The translations under genes and the position numbers were made by a program. From positions 1 through 64,000 of the forward strand of contig CALODT010000002.1 in NCBI GenBank assembly GCA_942492205.1: a DNA stretch of 64,000 nt, read 5' to 3'. The notes below the pieces were generated by a model that was not told where the DNA came from, searched no databases, and worked only from the letters and a program-made list of their open reading frames with translations. The stretch comes from UBA1847 sp942492205. Its GTDB lineage: Bacteria; Pseudomonadota; Gammaproteobacteria; Steroidobacterales; Woeseiaceae. Every line of letters starts with the position of its first letter. The first letter of the stretch is position 1. This document shows, one piece after another, positions 1-9,575 of the stretch.

Positions 1-380
1 GTGTCAGGCGGCGCGATCAGGAAGCCGAGAATCGACCCGTTGTCGTTATTCGTTGCACCCGGGAATCCGGAACCGAGCGTCGTTGCGGCACTGGTTCCCG
101 GGCTGTTCTGCAACGTTGCGCGGCCGTAACCGCGGGGTCGGCCGTGCCCGGCAGCGGCTTGCCCTTGCCGACGAAGTTCGGCACCTCGCGGGGGCCGCGC
201 GCGGGCAAGAATGTTGGTGCGCGCTTGTGCGGCGGTGACCGACAGCGACTGCAGCGGCCGATTCTCGGAGCGCGCCTCGATGCGTTCGAGCGCCGTTACG
301 CTCTGCGCCAGGGCCGTGCTCATCGGCAGGCAAAAAGCGAAAAGAGGTAAACTAAAACTACGTGCAGCAATACGGTACAT
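1..380 (-). pseudogene. secreted protein, N-terminal part, frame-broken, runs off left edge
   Basis: An ATG at 380 follows a good GGAGG ribosome site and begins a clear signal peptide (hydrophobic core, cleavage near ALAQS, about residues 24-27). After about 60 residues the plausible reading frame changes twice. Around 110-190 the sensible protein (PNFVGKGKPLPGTADPAV) lies in another frame. By about position 100 it returns to the first frame and runs to the edge as NNDNGSILGFLIAPPDT. The ending resembles the PPDT(N/D)G-type N-terminal region of large surface or secreted proteins, but that is recollection of a pattern and not a search result. The first frame happens to stay open to the window edge, so a gene finder could call it intact. 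Function unknown; export is the only firm prediction. Either a pseudogene or an assembly with two compensating indels. Confidence 0.5.
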
Positions 381-506
381 CAGCCGACCCTCCCCAAGGC
401 TGGGATTTTTTTAACAGGAACCGATGCTAGTATCGCCGCCTGACAATCACAAGTGATCTCCTGGCAAGGCATTGTTTACGGAGTGTTGGGACGACAGGAA
501 TTCGAT

Positions 507-1429
507 ATGCAAAAACTGGTACTCCCGCTGTTCTCCCTGGTTTTCCTGATTATGTGGGCGGCCCCACGCCTGCCGCAACTCCCGAGCCGCTGACGGCTGC
601 GCTCACGGCGGCCCGCGCTGATTCCGGCGTCCCTTTCCATTTGCGAGTCAACTGCACCGAGCAGAGATAGCCGGCGCTCACTAAGGAAGTGATTCGCGGG
701 AGCGTTGCCGTATGGGGCAATCATTGGCAGGTTCGGCTTGCTGCCAAAGACCGTGCTGCGCTGATCGACATGCTGCTGGACGCCGACTTCGCGCACTTCG
801 CGCCCCGCTACGGCGAGAAGCCGAAGGCGGACAAGCAGGAAGCACCGTTAAAAGTGTCTTGCCGGATTCACGTTGCCGTGCAGGAAGCGGAGAAAACGTC
901 GATGCAATCTCCTGGACGGGGAACCATCAGAGCAACTCTTGGGCCTCGCCCGGCAATTGCTCGATCGCATCGAGCCGCTGGCGGCTGACCCCGTAATGGC
1001 CGCCGACCTTGAAGGTGGATTGGCAAAAACTCGCCGACAGTACGGTGGCGCCAGAGGTACTGAGGCTGCGTTTACTCGGAAAGCAGGGATCTGAAAATGG
1101 CCGAGCCGGTTCGATATTGCGAATTGAGGATGGCCGGGTTTCGAGGCAGCCTTATGCGCCAGGTACGGCTGTCGGGGAAATCCGGGCCCAGGGCCTGTCG
1201 GCCTGCCAGCTTCGCGCCGTCGTTGCGGCCCTTCGTGATGCCGCATTTCCGGAACTACCTATCAACCTGCACCGCGCCGGTGGGTTGGTCGAACTCGAAG
1301 TCAGCGTACTGGGCCAGCGCAAGTTCGTGTCGTCCCGGCCGGGGTTCGAGCCAGCGTCGTCAACCACGCAGGCGGCTTTTCGCCGACCTGCTAAAGCGGT
1401 TGGCAGACCTGCCGTCCTCTTGTAACTGA
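507..1429 (+). pseudogene. secreted hypothetical protein, several frame breaks
   Basis: ATG at 507 has an AGGA site 8 bases upstream and starts a signal-peptide-like segment (MQKLVLPLFSLVFLIMWAAP). Coding quality then hops between frames. APTPAATPEPLTAALTAARA follows in the next frame to about 670. A frame from about 690 to 870 reads RGSVAVWGNHWQVRLAAKDR and onward. Another from about 905 to 1000 carries LLGLARQLLDRIEPLAADP. Another from about 1015 to 1375 carries LSACQLRAVVAALRDAAFPE. A last change near 1375 gives FADLLKRLADLPSSCN and a stop at 1429. At least four indels are needed to join these into one protein of about 300 residues. I do not recognise the family. The pieces read as one continuous exported protein, which favours recent breakage or sequencing error over an old relic. 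Confidence 0.5.
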
Positions 1430-1513
1430 CGCCTTCAGGTCGCCGGCCTGCGCCGATTCGAGTACGTCAAACCACCGACACGCGGATATTCAGAACATCA
1501 GTGGAATCCCCAC

Positions 1514-1576
1514 AACTATAGTTTCAATCAATTACCGAGGAAGCCGTTGCTCAAAAAGCATCACCGTGCACGACGA
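1514..1576. repeat. dispersed repeat, copy 1
   Basis: About 62 bases here match 11023-11084 at roughly 80% identity (shared blocks CTATA..TTTCAA, TTACCG, CCGTTGC, GCATCACC, TGCACGACGA). Neither copy lies in a gene. The second copy starts 24 bases beyond a tRNA-Phe-derived site, so the repeat may belong to the same mobile or recombining material. Confidence 0.5.
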
Positions 1577-1618
1577 GAGATTCTTGGCACAATGCTGAAC
1601 TATCAATGTGGCGATTCA

Positions 1619-1674
1619 TGGGGTCGAAGTACATTTACACATGAATTCTATATGGGAAATGTACTCTGACCCCA
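1619..1674. repeat. inverted repeat around GGGGTC..GTACATT
   Basis: Left arm (TGGGGTCGAAGTACATTT) and right arm (AAATGTACTCTGACCCCA) are near-perfect inverted copies around a roughly 20-base centre. It lies 28 bases past the stop of the prpE-like gene. Such GGGGTC-AGTACATT arms resemble short palindromes mobilised by REP-associated transposases, but no transposase is in the window. It has no T-run for a standard terminator on either strand. Confidence 0.55.
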
Positions 1675-1702
1675 TTTGCGCCATGACCACAGCGCCGCAG
1701 GG

Positions 1703-3610
1703 CTACCGACTACTCTCCCCATAGCCGATCGTTCGCAGCGCCTCAGCGATTTCATCGAGCGCGGCCGGATCTTCGATCGTCGCTGGGGTCTTGTATTCAT
1801 CATCATCGGCAATCTTGCGCATCGTCGCTGCGCAGGACCTTGCCTGAACGCGTCTTCGGCAGACCTTGTTACCACCGCCGCTGTCTTGAAGCACGGCGAC
1901 AGGACCAACGCGTTCACGAACCAGCTCTATCACTTCAGCCACGATGTCACCGTGATCGCGAGTCTGGGACACCGGCTTTCAGCACGACGAATCCGAGGGC
2001 AGCTGTCCCTTGAGCTGATCTGGCGCATCCCAACCACGGCACACTCCGGCCACGTCGCGATGCGACGAGACGACCTCTTCGATAGCGCCGGTCGACAGCC
2101 GGTGGCCCGCGACATTGATCACGTCATCGGTGCGGGACATCACGTAGAGTAGCCGTCTTCGTCAATGAAGCCAGCGTCGCCAGTTTCGTAATAGCCGGAA
2201 AAGTGCTCAGATAGGACCGTCGGAAGCGCGCTCGGCATTCCACAGGCTCGTCAGCGTGCCGGGGGGCAATGGCAGCCTGCAGGCGATCGCGCCGACGTCA
2301 CCGGGAGCGACATCCGTCCCTTTGTTATCGAGCGTTCGAACATCCCAGCCGGGTGCCGGTGTCCCACGGACCCGGCTTTCACAGGCATCCTCTCGATGCC
2401 AAGGCAATTGGCCGCGATGGACCACCCTGTTTCCGTTTGCCACCAGTGGTCGATGACGGGAATACCCAGTTTTTCCTCGGCCCAGTGCAGCGTATCCGGG
2501 TCGCAGCGTTCGCCGGCAAGAAACAGCGCCCGCATTGCCGACAGGTCGTAGCGCTCGATCAGCTTGCCATCCGGATCCTGTTGGCGGATAGCCCGGAAAG
2601 CGGTCGGTGCTGTGAACATCGTGGCGACGTCGTGCTCGGAGGCAACCCGCCAGAAGGCTCCGGCGTCCGGCGTTCCGACCGGCTTGCCTTCGAACAGCAC
2701 GGTCGTATTACCGTGCAGTAACGGCCCGTAAATGATGTAGGAGTGGCCGACGACCCAGCCGATGTCGGACGCCGCCCAGTACACCTCACCGGGCTCGACC
2801 CCGTAAATATTCTTCATCGACCAGTGCAACGCGACAGCATGGCCGCCGTTGTCTCGGACGATGCCTTTCGGCTGCCCTGTCGTGCCGGACGTGTATAGCA
2901 GGTAGAGGGGGTCGGTGGCCGCGACGATGACACAGTCATGTGCGCTGGCGGCTGCCACCGCTTCCTGCCAGTCGATATCGCGACCGGGGACGAGACTGGC
3001 TGTTACCTGCGGTCGCTGCAGCACGATGCAGCGTTCTGGCTTGTGCGTCGACAGTTCGATCGCCTGATCGAGCAGCGGCTTGTACTCGATGATGCGCGAC
3101 GGCTCGATACCGCAGGATGCCGAAACGATCAGCTTTGGTGTCGCATCGTCGATGCGCGTGGCAAGTTCGTTGGCCGCGAAACCGCCGAATACAACGGAGT
3201 GGACGGCGCCGAGGCGTGCACAAGCGAGCACCGCGACAATCGCTTCGGGAATCATCGGCATGTAGACGATTACGCGATCGCCCTTACCGACGCCGTTTGC
3301 CGCCAGGGCGCCGGCGAACTGTGAAACTTCGTCCAGCAGCTCCGCATAGCTGATTTTTTCGTTGCGTCGATGTTACCGGGCTGTCGTAGATAATGGCGGT
3401 CTGTTCGGCCCTACCGCGCATCACATGGCGATCCACTGCATTGAAGCAGGTATTAAGCTCCGCACCAGGAAACCAGCGATAGGTCATGGAGTCAGTCTTC
3501 TCGAGCACTTTATCCCAGGGCTTTTCCCAATCGATGCCCTCTGCGGCCTCGGCCCAGAATTCCTCCGGATGCTCGATTGAAGATCGGTGTCTGTCGGTGT
3601 AATTCGTCAT
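1703..3610 (-). pseudogene. prpE: propionyl-CoA/acetyl-CoA synthetase (PrpE-like), many frame breaks
   Basis: The reading starts at ATG 3610 (HPEEFWAEAAEGIDWEKPWD) and the C-terminus reads ATMRKIADDDEYKTPATIED up to a stop at 1703. Total length, about 635 codons, fits PrpE/Acs. The adenylation core (YLLYTSGTTGQPKGIVRDNG) and WWQTETGWSIAANCLGIE are clear. YIIYGPLLHGNTTVLFEGKP is the part most like propionate-CoA ligase. The enzyme would activate propionate or acetate to the acyl-CoA with ATP. At least six indels break it, at about 3356 (an A6 run that should be A5), 2335, 2230, 2210, 2170, 1990 and 1830. The TRSGKVLR motif with its catalytic lysine survives in a third frame near 1830. The intact protein sequence between breaks suggests assembly error or very recent decay. 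The longest open piece is 2251-3261. Confidence 0.8.
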
Positions 3611-3923
3611 GGCAGTCCTGCAGATTCTCTGGCACCCCCAGTTTAGGAAAAGAGGATACCCAGGCCATAGGACGAAAGATGAAGGCGGTAGAAAAACGCC
3701 GAGTAACCCTGTACGGGACAGCCGTGGTCGGTCGATAAAACCGCTGTGCCGGTGGCAACTCCGTAACTTGTTAATCCTTAGCCTGTTCAATAAGCCAAAG
3801 GGTTATCACCGGTACCACCATTTATGTGGGGCCATTCGGTGGGCGGCGAGGTGAGCGGTTAACTTCAGATACAGGTGCCCAGGTTCTTCTCTCCTGCTAA
3901 AACAGAGCGTGGTGCGCGCGTGG
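3611..3923. other. 313 bases without a supported gene
   Basis: Lies between the prpE-like start and the terminator of the next gene. Open frames here have no ribosome site or recognisable protein. The part next to 3610 should hold the prpE promoter, but I see no convincing -35/-10 pair. Confidence 0.4.
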
Positions 3924-3949
3924 CAAAAGGCCCCGGCCGAAGCCGGGGC
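3924..3949 (-). terminator. intrinsic terminator of the small secreted protein gene
   Basis: On the minus strand a perfect 8-bp stem GCCCCGGC / GCCGGGGC with a TTCG loop is followed by CTTTT. It begins 15 bases after the stop codon at 3965. Confidence 0.85.
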
Positions 3950-3964
3950 GAGTTTGTCCTTTGC

Positions 3965-4564
3965 TTATTGGACGGGAACAGAAGGAGGAGCAACAACCGT
4001 CGCGCGATAGCCGTAGATCTCGCCCAGCGGCAGCACCATTTCCGGGTAAGGCTCATCTTGGAACGGCCTCATGTTCGGCAAGAAGATTGCCATTATCGCC
4101 GTGGTTTTCTGGTACCGGCAATTTTCGATTAGCTCGACTTCCCCGCTGATTTTCGCGATGTAAACGGGCATATTGAACATGTCATAAGCAAAGCCCATGA
4201 ACGTATAGTCGAACGTGTTACCGCCGGTTCGTTCCCAGTTTCCGCGCATGCTGCCGATCCGCACGGCTTCAGAGAAGGTCCCGCCCAGGGTCGCGTCGAA
4301 ATTGGGATATTCGAAAAGGTTCGTCCCCTTGTTGTTCGACTTGCCTGTCACGGTCACCGACCAGCCTGTCAGATATAGATCATCCCAGGGCGGAGCCGGT
4401 AGCGGGACAGGGGGTGATGTTGGGTCAGGGAGAAACGGCGACACGCCGAACCAGGTGCCCAGATTCGAGCAACCTTTTCCTCCTCCACCTGCGAACGCTG
4501 CGCTGGGAATCGTGAATCCCAGCAGGATGCCAAATAATGCGCCGTAAATAATGCTCTTGCGCAT
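3965..4564 (-). CDS. secreted hypothetical protein, 199 aa
   Basis: Start chosen at ATG 4564, which has GGAGG 8 bases upstream; a start 12 bases earlier (4576) lacks one. Residues 1-25 form a signal peptide (hydrophobic GALFGILLGFTIPSAAFA, cleavage before GGGGKG). The mature protein has a Pro-rich stretch (about residues 50-60) and then a region rich in beta-prone and aromatic residues (GWSVTVTGKSNN, NTFDYTFMGFAYDMF). It has two cysteines, in GKGCSNLG and ENCRYQ, that could form one disulfide outside the cytoplasm. I do not recognise the family. The reading frame is intact, unlike its neighbours on both sides, and it has its own terminator, so it is likely a monocistronic gene. Confidence 0.7.
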   Translation of the reverse strand: MRKSIIYGALFGILLGFTIPSAAFAGGGGKGCSNLGTWFGVSPFLPDPTSPPVPLPAPPWDDLYLTGWSVTVTGKSNNKGTNLFEYPNFDATLGGTFSEAVRIGSMRGNWERTGGNTFDYTFMGFAYDMFNMPVYIAKISGEVELIENCRYQKTTAIMAIFLPNMRPFQDEPYPEMVLPLGEIYGYRATVVAPPSVPVQ

Positions 4565-4943
4565 GTCTACCTCCACGCCGCAAATGCGGCTTTCGCAAGC
4601 CTCTTGGGATCTGAACGCGTGCCCGGTCGGGCTATCCGACGCCTTTCCGCCTGTTCAGCCAGGCCGCCCATCGGCAGGTAAAGCTCCGCAGCCGACCTCT
4701 GGGCGGGCGCGGAACTGGCCGCACGGGCTGCCGGTGCCCTGCCGTGGTGGCAGGCATCGCGGAAGGCACGGGCTGTTATCCACAACGGCCGCGCCAACGC
4801 CGGGCAACGTTAAACTAGTGCGATGTCGTGGCGCTGACAATCCGGAATAGCGTCTATTGACAGGAAATTGTGTTTGCGCCGAGATCTTCTGAAAACTTCG
4901 GTTTGACCTTCGTTGTTCCGGAGTCCGGGTGCGCGCAAGAGAT
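4565..4943. other. 379 bases without a supported gene
   Basis: Upstream region of the secreted protein gene. Short frames on both strands lack ribosome sites and protein-like composition. The part beyond about 4850 leads into the tRNA-Phe-like site. Confidence 0.4.
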
Positions 4944-5062
4944 TGGTGGCCAGGGGTAGAGCGATTGCGCAGCAATCACGACGGCGAAGCCGCCCGTACG
5001 GTGAGGAGCGGTCAAAGCCGATCCGAATCAATGGAGCGCTGGCTACGCCGGCTCGCGCTTCC
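4944..5062 (-). repeat. diverged tRNA-Phe 3'-end-like site with mini-hairpins (site A)
   Basis: On the minus strand the element ends TACCCCTGGCCACCA, matching the acceptor strand and CCA of the tRNA-Phe piece at 13016-13073. Next to it (plus strand) are mini-hairpins GATTGC-GCA-GCAATC and CGGC-GAA-GCCG, with GNA loops like those in sites B and C. The rest of the T-arm is not recognisable, so the inner boundary at about 5062 is approximate. Confidence 0.4.
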
Positions 5063-5175
5063 GACTACTGATTCGACCCCTATTCGCTTTTCTCGTTAAA
5101 GGTCACATTGAGTAACGGTGAGTGATCCTGGTTTCGGCACCCACAATTCTGCAACTACCACATACAGCTTCCAAG

Positions 5176-5201
5176 AAAACCCCGCACTTCGGCGGGGTTT
5201 T
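5176..5201 (-). terminator. terminator after the secreted nuclease gene
   Basis: AAAACCCCGC-acttcg-GCGGGGTTTT forms a strong stem with a T-run on either strand, so it can work in both directions. It lies about 40 bases past the inferred stop at 5241. In the uncorrected frame the nuclease ORF would read straight through it to 5155, which supports the frameshift interpretation. Confidence 0.85.
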
Positions 5202-5240
5202 GTTGGCTTACGTCTACTGCCGATGTGACGGCTTTTTCTG

Positions 5241-8200
5241 CTAAGGATTCACAAAATGATATCCAGCCATCCATAGCACCGATGCTGCAACCAAACTTAC
5301 TATGACCTTTACCGAGGCCTTGTGCAGCAATGATTTGCTCACAAGAGCATCCGCCCGTATCGGCCGTCGAGTAGCTCCGGCCTGGGCCATTGCCGTTTGG
5401 AGCGGTAGTGTCGAACTCGAAGTCACCATCCACCAATGCCCAGCGATTCTTGCCGAGTCCGACTGTCGGCACGCCTTCGGGAATTATCGTATCCGCGCAT
5501 ACATCGGCATCATCGGTGACGCCGTCCTGATCGGTGTCCTTGGCAAGGAACAGCACAAGACCATCGTGGTCGGATGAACGCAATGCCGTCGTGTCTTCGT
5601 TGAGAAGGTTGTTCGGCGAATCCGCATTACCCCGACCGAACTCGAGACCGCGAACGAAGGGATCCGTCGCAGCTGTCGTCAACGCGTGATCCAGCGTCTG
5701 CGAATTGCCCTCGAAGTTGAACGAGTACCGTTGTTCAGGCGGCAGCTTCAAGACCTGATTGGTCAGATCGGGATTGACTAGGTCGACGCAGGCTTCAGTC
5801 GAGCAGACGAGGTTGTCCGCCGCAACAAAGTTACCTCGAATGTGACCGACGGCATCTACGTAGCCGTCACTGAACTCGAACGCATTAAAATCGCCGACGA
5901 CTGTCAGCGGCACGTCGGAGGCGGTCTGCAGCGTTTGCACCTGATTGGCGATCGATTCCGCCTGGAGCAACCGTTTCAAGCGAACCCGGACGCCTTCGAC
6001 ATCATCGTCGATGCCGCCGAGCGAGCGGTTGTGAACGGCGATCACGCGCTCAGGCTGGCCCGGCAATCCGTTGGCGATGCACTTACCCTCGAGCAGAAGT
6101 GGCGGCCGGTCGTGAAGCACTTCGACCTCGCCGCTGACCGAGTTAAAGTATGTCGCGGTCGGATCGATCTGCGACAGCGAATCCACCTGAATCGTGCTGC
6201 GCACTAAGAAGCCGACATCGATCGTGCCGACATCGTTGCCTTCAATCAGGTATGCCGTGTAGACGACAGTCGAATCGGCGACAGCTATGTCGGCTGCCAG
6301 GTCCTGCAGAACTTCGATCTTCTCGACCTCCTGCACGGCCAGGATATCCGGGGCGTCCAGGACATCGAGAATGTAGCGGTACGAACTTCGCCTTGCGGCT
6401 CGAATAGTCCGCGACCACGGTATCGTCTCGCGTCTCGCCGAGGAAGTTCGTATCCGGCGGATCATTGATGTCGTCGAAGAACCGAAACATATTGAGCGAA
6501 CCGACCGTGAATTCACCGAAGTCGCGTAAGCGGACGCCGACCGGGAGAACCGGCTCGGGGCCGAGCACGAAGCTCGTCGGCAAGATCTGATAGTCACCGA
6601 AAGTGAAGAACAGCGGACCCTCCGCCGAAACTGTCTGGTCAACGAAGATCTCGGCGTCAGGACCACCCAGCCCATTCGGGTCTATTTCGAAGACTTCGGG
6701 ATTGCCGTCCCAGACCGGTAACCCGGGTTCACCAGGAAACTCGATGCCCGGCTCGCGGAAAGTGCGATCGCTGCCGACGACAACCGACGTTTCACCGAAT
6801 CGATTCGTCGGGCCAGTTGCGATGCCTTCGAAGCTCACCAACATGCCTTCGAAGCGTTCGAGGTCCGGAATCGCCGTCGGTGTTGGAGACGGTGTGGTGG
6901 CATCGAAGACGACAACAGGAGGAATTGCATTGCCCGAGCTGTTGATGTCCAACAACCGCACGTCGCCGAGCTCGGTCATACCGAAAAACTCCTCCACCTG
7001 GGCCACCACATTGACTTGGTCGCCGACGGCAACGGACGGTGCGCCGCCCGTGAAAACGAAGATACCGTCCGATGTGAAGGCATCGCCGTCACTACGCGCC
7101 ACCGGCGTTTGCATGAAGAAGCCGTTGGTGTCCAGCGCCGTGACCACGTTGTCATTGGTCTGCACATAGGTATCGGCCAAAGGCGAGTCGAGCCCGGTTC
7201 CCTGGATCTCGAAGATCTCGGCATGCACAACATTGCTGGCTCCGGGGTCGGCGCCTGCTGAAAGTAGCTGGATGTGACCAGCTGCGTGCCGCCGTTGGGT
7301 ACGCGCGCGTTCGAATGAAAGTCCTTGTCGTCATTGCCGTCTTCGTTCTGTTGCGGCTGGCCCGGTGTCAGGACACTCAACAAACCGCTGTCGTCCCCGT
7401 CGTTAGTGTCGTAAACCAATGCATCGATGAGGCGGCTGCCAGTGACCGGCGTACCATTCGGGAAATCCACTGCGTCGCCTGCGTAGACCGCCACCGCATC
7501 GGCACCATTCTGCAGGCCGTTGCCAGAGAAGATAATCGAGGGTGTCGGCACGACTGCCGCATTGCCCAGATGGAAGTAGCCGTCGGCATCGGTCGAGAAT
7601 CCGTCCAGATCGAACGCCGAATAGGAGGCATCACCGTTGCCGTTGTAGAAAACGACGACGAGGCCATCGAGCAATGTATTACCCACGCCGCCGTCATACA
7701 GTTCGACGAATTCAAGCGCGTCCGATCCTGCGGTGTCCGCATCTACTTCGTTGATAACGATCGGTGAGTCGACCAGGGTCGCGAAGGTGAATACCTCATC
7801 GGCGGCCATGTTGTCCGGCGGATCATCAACATCCACGTCGCTCACCTCGGTAGCGAACACCGTGACTGTGCAGCTTTCGTCATTGAAAAAATCAAAATCG
7901 GGGTCGAGCGTATAGGACTGGGGTCCGCCACTCGTGGTTGCGGTGTGATTGCCACTCGAAGAGCAATTGATGTCGAACCACGAAGTGCCGAGGGTTACAT
8001 CTTCACTAAAAGTAACGTCGATATTCGTGTCAAGCGCCGCACCGCCGCTGCCGTCAGCGGGGCTCGTGCTCGTGACTGCAGGTGCCGACTCGGAGCTAGC
8101 GCAACTGGTGAAAGTCTGGCCCGTGTTGACGGCACCGAAAGTGTTGGGAGCACTGCCTTGCCAGGTAAAATCCGCGGCCGTCGATCCGGTTCCAGCGAGT

Positions 8201-8691
8201 TGCAGCGATTGTCCTACGGGTGAGCTCGATGCCTCGGAGACGCCGATATCGACGCTCTCGAGCGTGTCAGCCGGACCGCCGATCGCCGTGAAAGTCCCCT
8301 CATAACTCAAGAACTGAATAACAATGCTACCGGGGTCGACCAAGGCGATACCGTCCGGGGAACCGTTCTGAATACCCGCCTGAAAGAAATTCGCCGTTCC
8401 GCAGCCCGACTGCTGATTGGATAATGTACCCGTCAGGCCAATGGTGTTGTACACGGCGCCGTTGCTGCCGTTGTAGAGCACCAGGGTCCAGCCGGCGAGA
8501 CTGGTTCCGGCCGGCCCGGCGACTTCTACCGCCTCGCCCGTATCACCGCCGGTATTGTCATAGTGGATCTCATTGATAAAAACGTCCTGGGCCAGAATCG
8601 GCGTGCTTAACAGAAGGCCAATCAGAAGCATGAATAAGGTTGGAACTCCCGGTGTATTAAATGCCGACGCAGTGCAGGTTGGGTTCTTCAT
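5241..8691 (-). pseudogene. large secreted ExeM/NucH-like nuclease, three frame breaks
   Basis: ATG 8691 follows AGAGGA and starts a signal peptide ending near TPILAQ. Domains in order: lamin-tail domain (VFINEIHYDNTGGDTGEAVE); Ig-like domain (PAVTSTSPADGSGGAALDTN); second lamin-tail domain (IVINEVDADTAGSDALEFVE); OB-fold region; endonuclease/exonuclease/phosphatase domain with DILAVQEVE, VVGDFNAFEFSDGYV and SSDHDGLVLF; a calcium-type repeat (DTDQDGVTDDADVCADT); and a Cys-containing tail (GGCSCEQIIAAQGLGKGH). This is the layout of extracellular DNases that release phosphate or degrade biofilm DNA. Frame breaks lie near 7245 (C4 run), 6385 and 5255. In the last, a T4 read as T3 gives WISFVNP and a stop at 5241, just ahead of the terminator. 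The catalytic core is otherwise complete, so the native enzyme was probably about 1,150 aa. Confidence 0.8.
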
Positions 8692-9133
8692 GCTAGATCC
8701 TCTTTTGTTGGCATGGGCGGCATTCTGCCGATCATGCGGTGCGGTTCTTTGCGGAATACAAATTGTGCGGCCGTCCCGTTCAAGAGCGACACCAAAGTTT
8801 TCGTCTTGAGGCTCGGAGTATTAGGATTTGTTATCAACGAATAATAGCGCTCCGTCGTGTTTTTTTCCCGTCGCATTGCGGTCCTGTGAATGATCGATCC
8901 ATTTGAAGTTTTGGTTCGACCTGGCTAATCGAAAAAGAAATTCGGCGTCCTTAAACAAATCAATGTCTTGGGATTTCCGTTTGAGAATCGAACGCAGAGT
9001 GCTGCTTTAACATAACGCTCTACCGAGGCGGCCCTGGTTCGCACCGATGCCAGCACAGTTACGCCGAGTAGCGCGATCACAGCATAGGGTACGCAAGCGA
9101 TTACGGCCTCAATCGGTTCGAACATCGTTTGAA
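8692..9133. other. 442 bases without a supported gene
   Basis: Upstream of the nuclease gene. Apart from the nuclease ribosome site I see no convincing coding sequence. An AT-richer stretch (8780-8950) probably holds its promoter. Confidence 0.4.
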
Positions 9134-9239
9134 TGGTGGCCAGGGGCAGAATGGACTCGCTGCACTCGCCCTGCGGGCACCTTCGGCGACTGTCGTCGCT
9201 GCGCTCCTCGGCTGAACTGCCGACACGCGGGTTTTCAGT
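9134..9239 (-). repeat. tRNA-Phe 3' half with expanded T-loop (site B)
   Basis: Read on the minus strand it runs ACTGAAAACCCGCGTGTCGG (anticodon loop side and variable region), then T-stem GGCAG, then about 60 inserted bases, then T-stem partner CTGCC, acceptor CCTGGCC and ACCA. The insert is a chain of mini-hairpins with 3-base GNA loops (for example GCCC-GCA-GGGC). It is not a functional tRNA because the 5' half is missing. Confidence 0.65.
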
Positions 9240-9487
9240 GAACACAATTCATAATCCAGCGTGGCCCAGAGTGACCTAAAAGAACGTTTAGGGCCAGACG
9301 CCGGGCCCGGTAGGTGCTCTTGCGTCACCTTGAGAGGTCACGGTCCGGGCACCAGAGCGGGCACCACGGTTTGGGGACCGGCTGCGACGGCGGCCCCCGA
9401 ATTGCGGGAGCGTTATAGGCGCTGCCTGCAGGCCAATGTTTTGTCAAATACCGCTTGTACCAGAGCGGTTGCTGGCTTACGTTGGCC
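9240..9487. other. 248-base leader upstream of the riboswitch
   Basis: No supported gene. It must contain the promoter of the ATPase/FHA gene; I cannot pick one confidently. Confidence 0.3.
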
Positions 9488-9574
9488 TTACTGACAAAGG
9501 CAAACCCGTCGAAAGACGGGGACGCAAAACCACCGGTCTAATGACGATGATCGTCTACGACAGCGGAGTCGCCA
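9488..9574 (+). promoter_or_regulatory. cyclic-di-GMP-I (GEMM) riboswitch
   Basis: The sequence carries the class hallmarks in order: GGCAAACC; a perfect hairpin CCCGTC-GAAA-GACGGG with a GAAA tetraloop; the conserved GGGACGCAAA segment; then ACCACCGGTCTAA, followed by a second arm closing in GACAGCGGAGTCGCC. This matches the known GEMM-I layout, including tetraloop and receptor. The presumed ribosome site GGAG (about 9564-9567) lies inside the 3' strand of the aptamer, and the ATG follows at 9576. Ligand binding should therefore hide or expose the ribosome site directly, without a separate expression platform. The outer stem boundaries are approximate. Confidence 0.88.
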
Positions 9575-9575
9575 G

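Noticed and set aside
5155..5240. C-terminal extension of the nuclease through the terminator
   Set aside because: The sequence is the terminator hairpin translated; removing one T near 5255 gives a natural stop at 5241.
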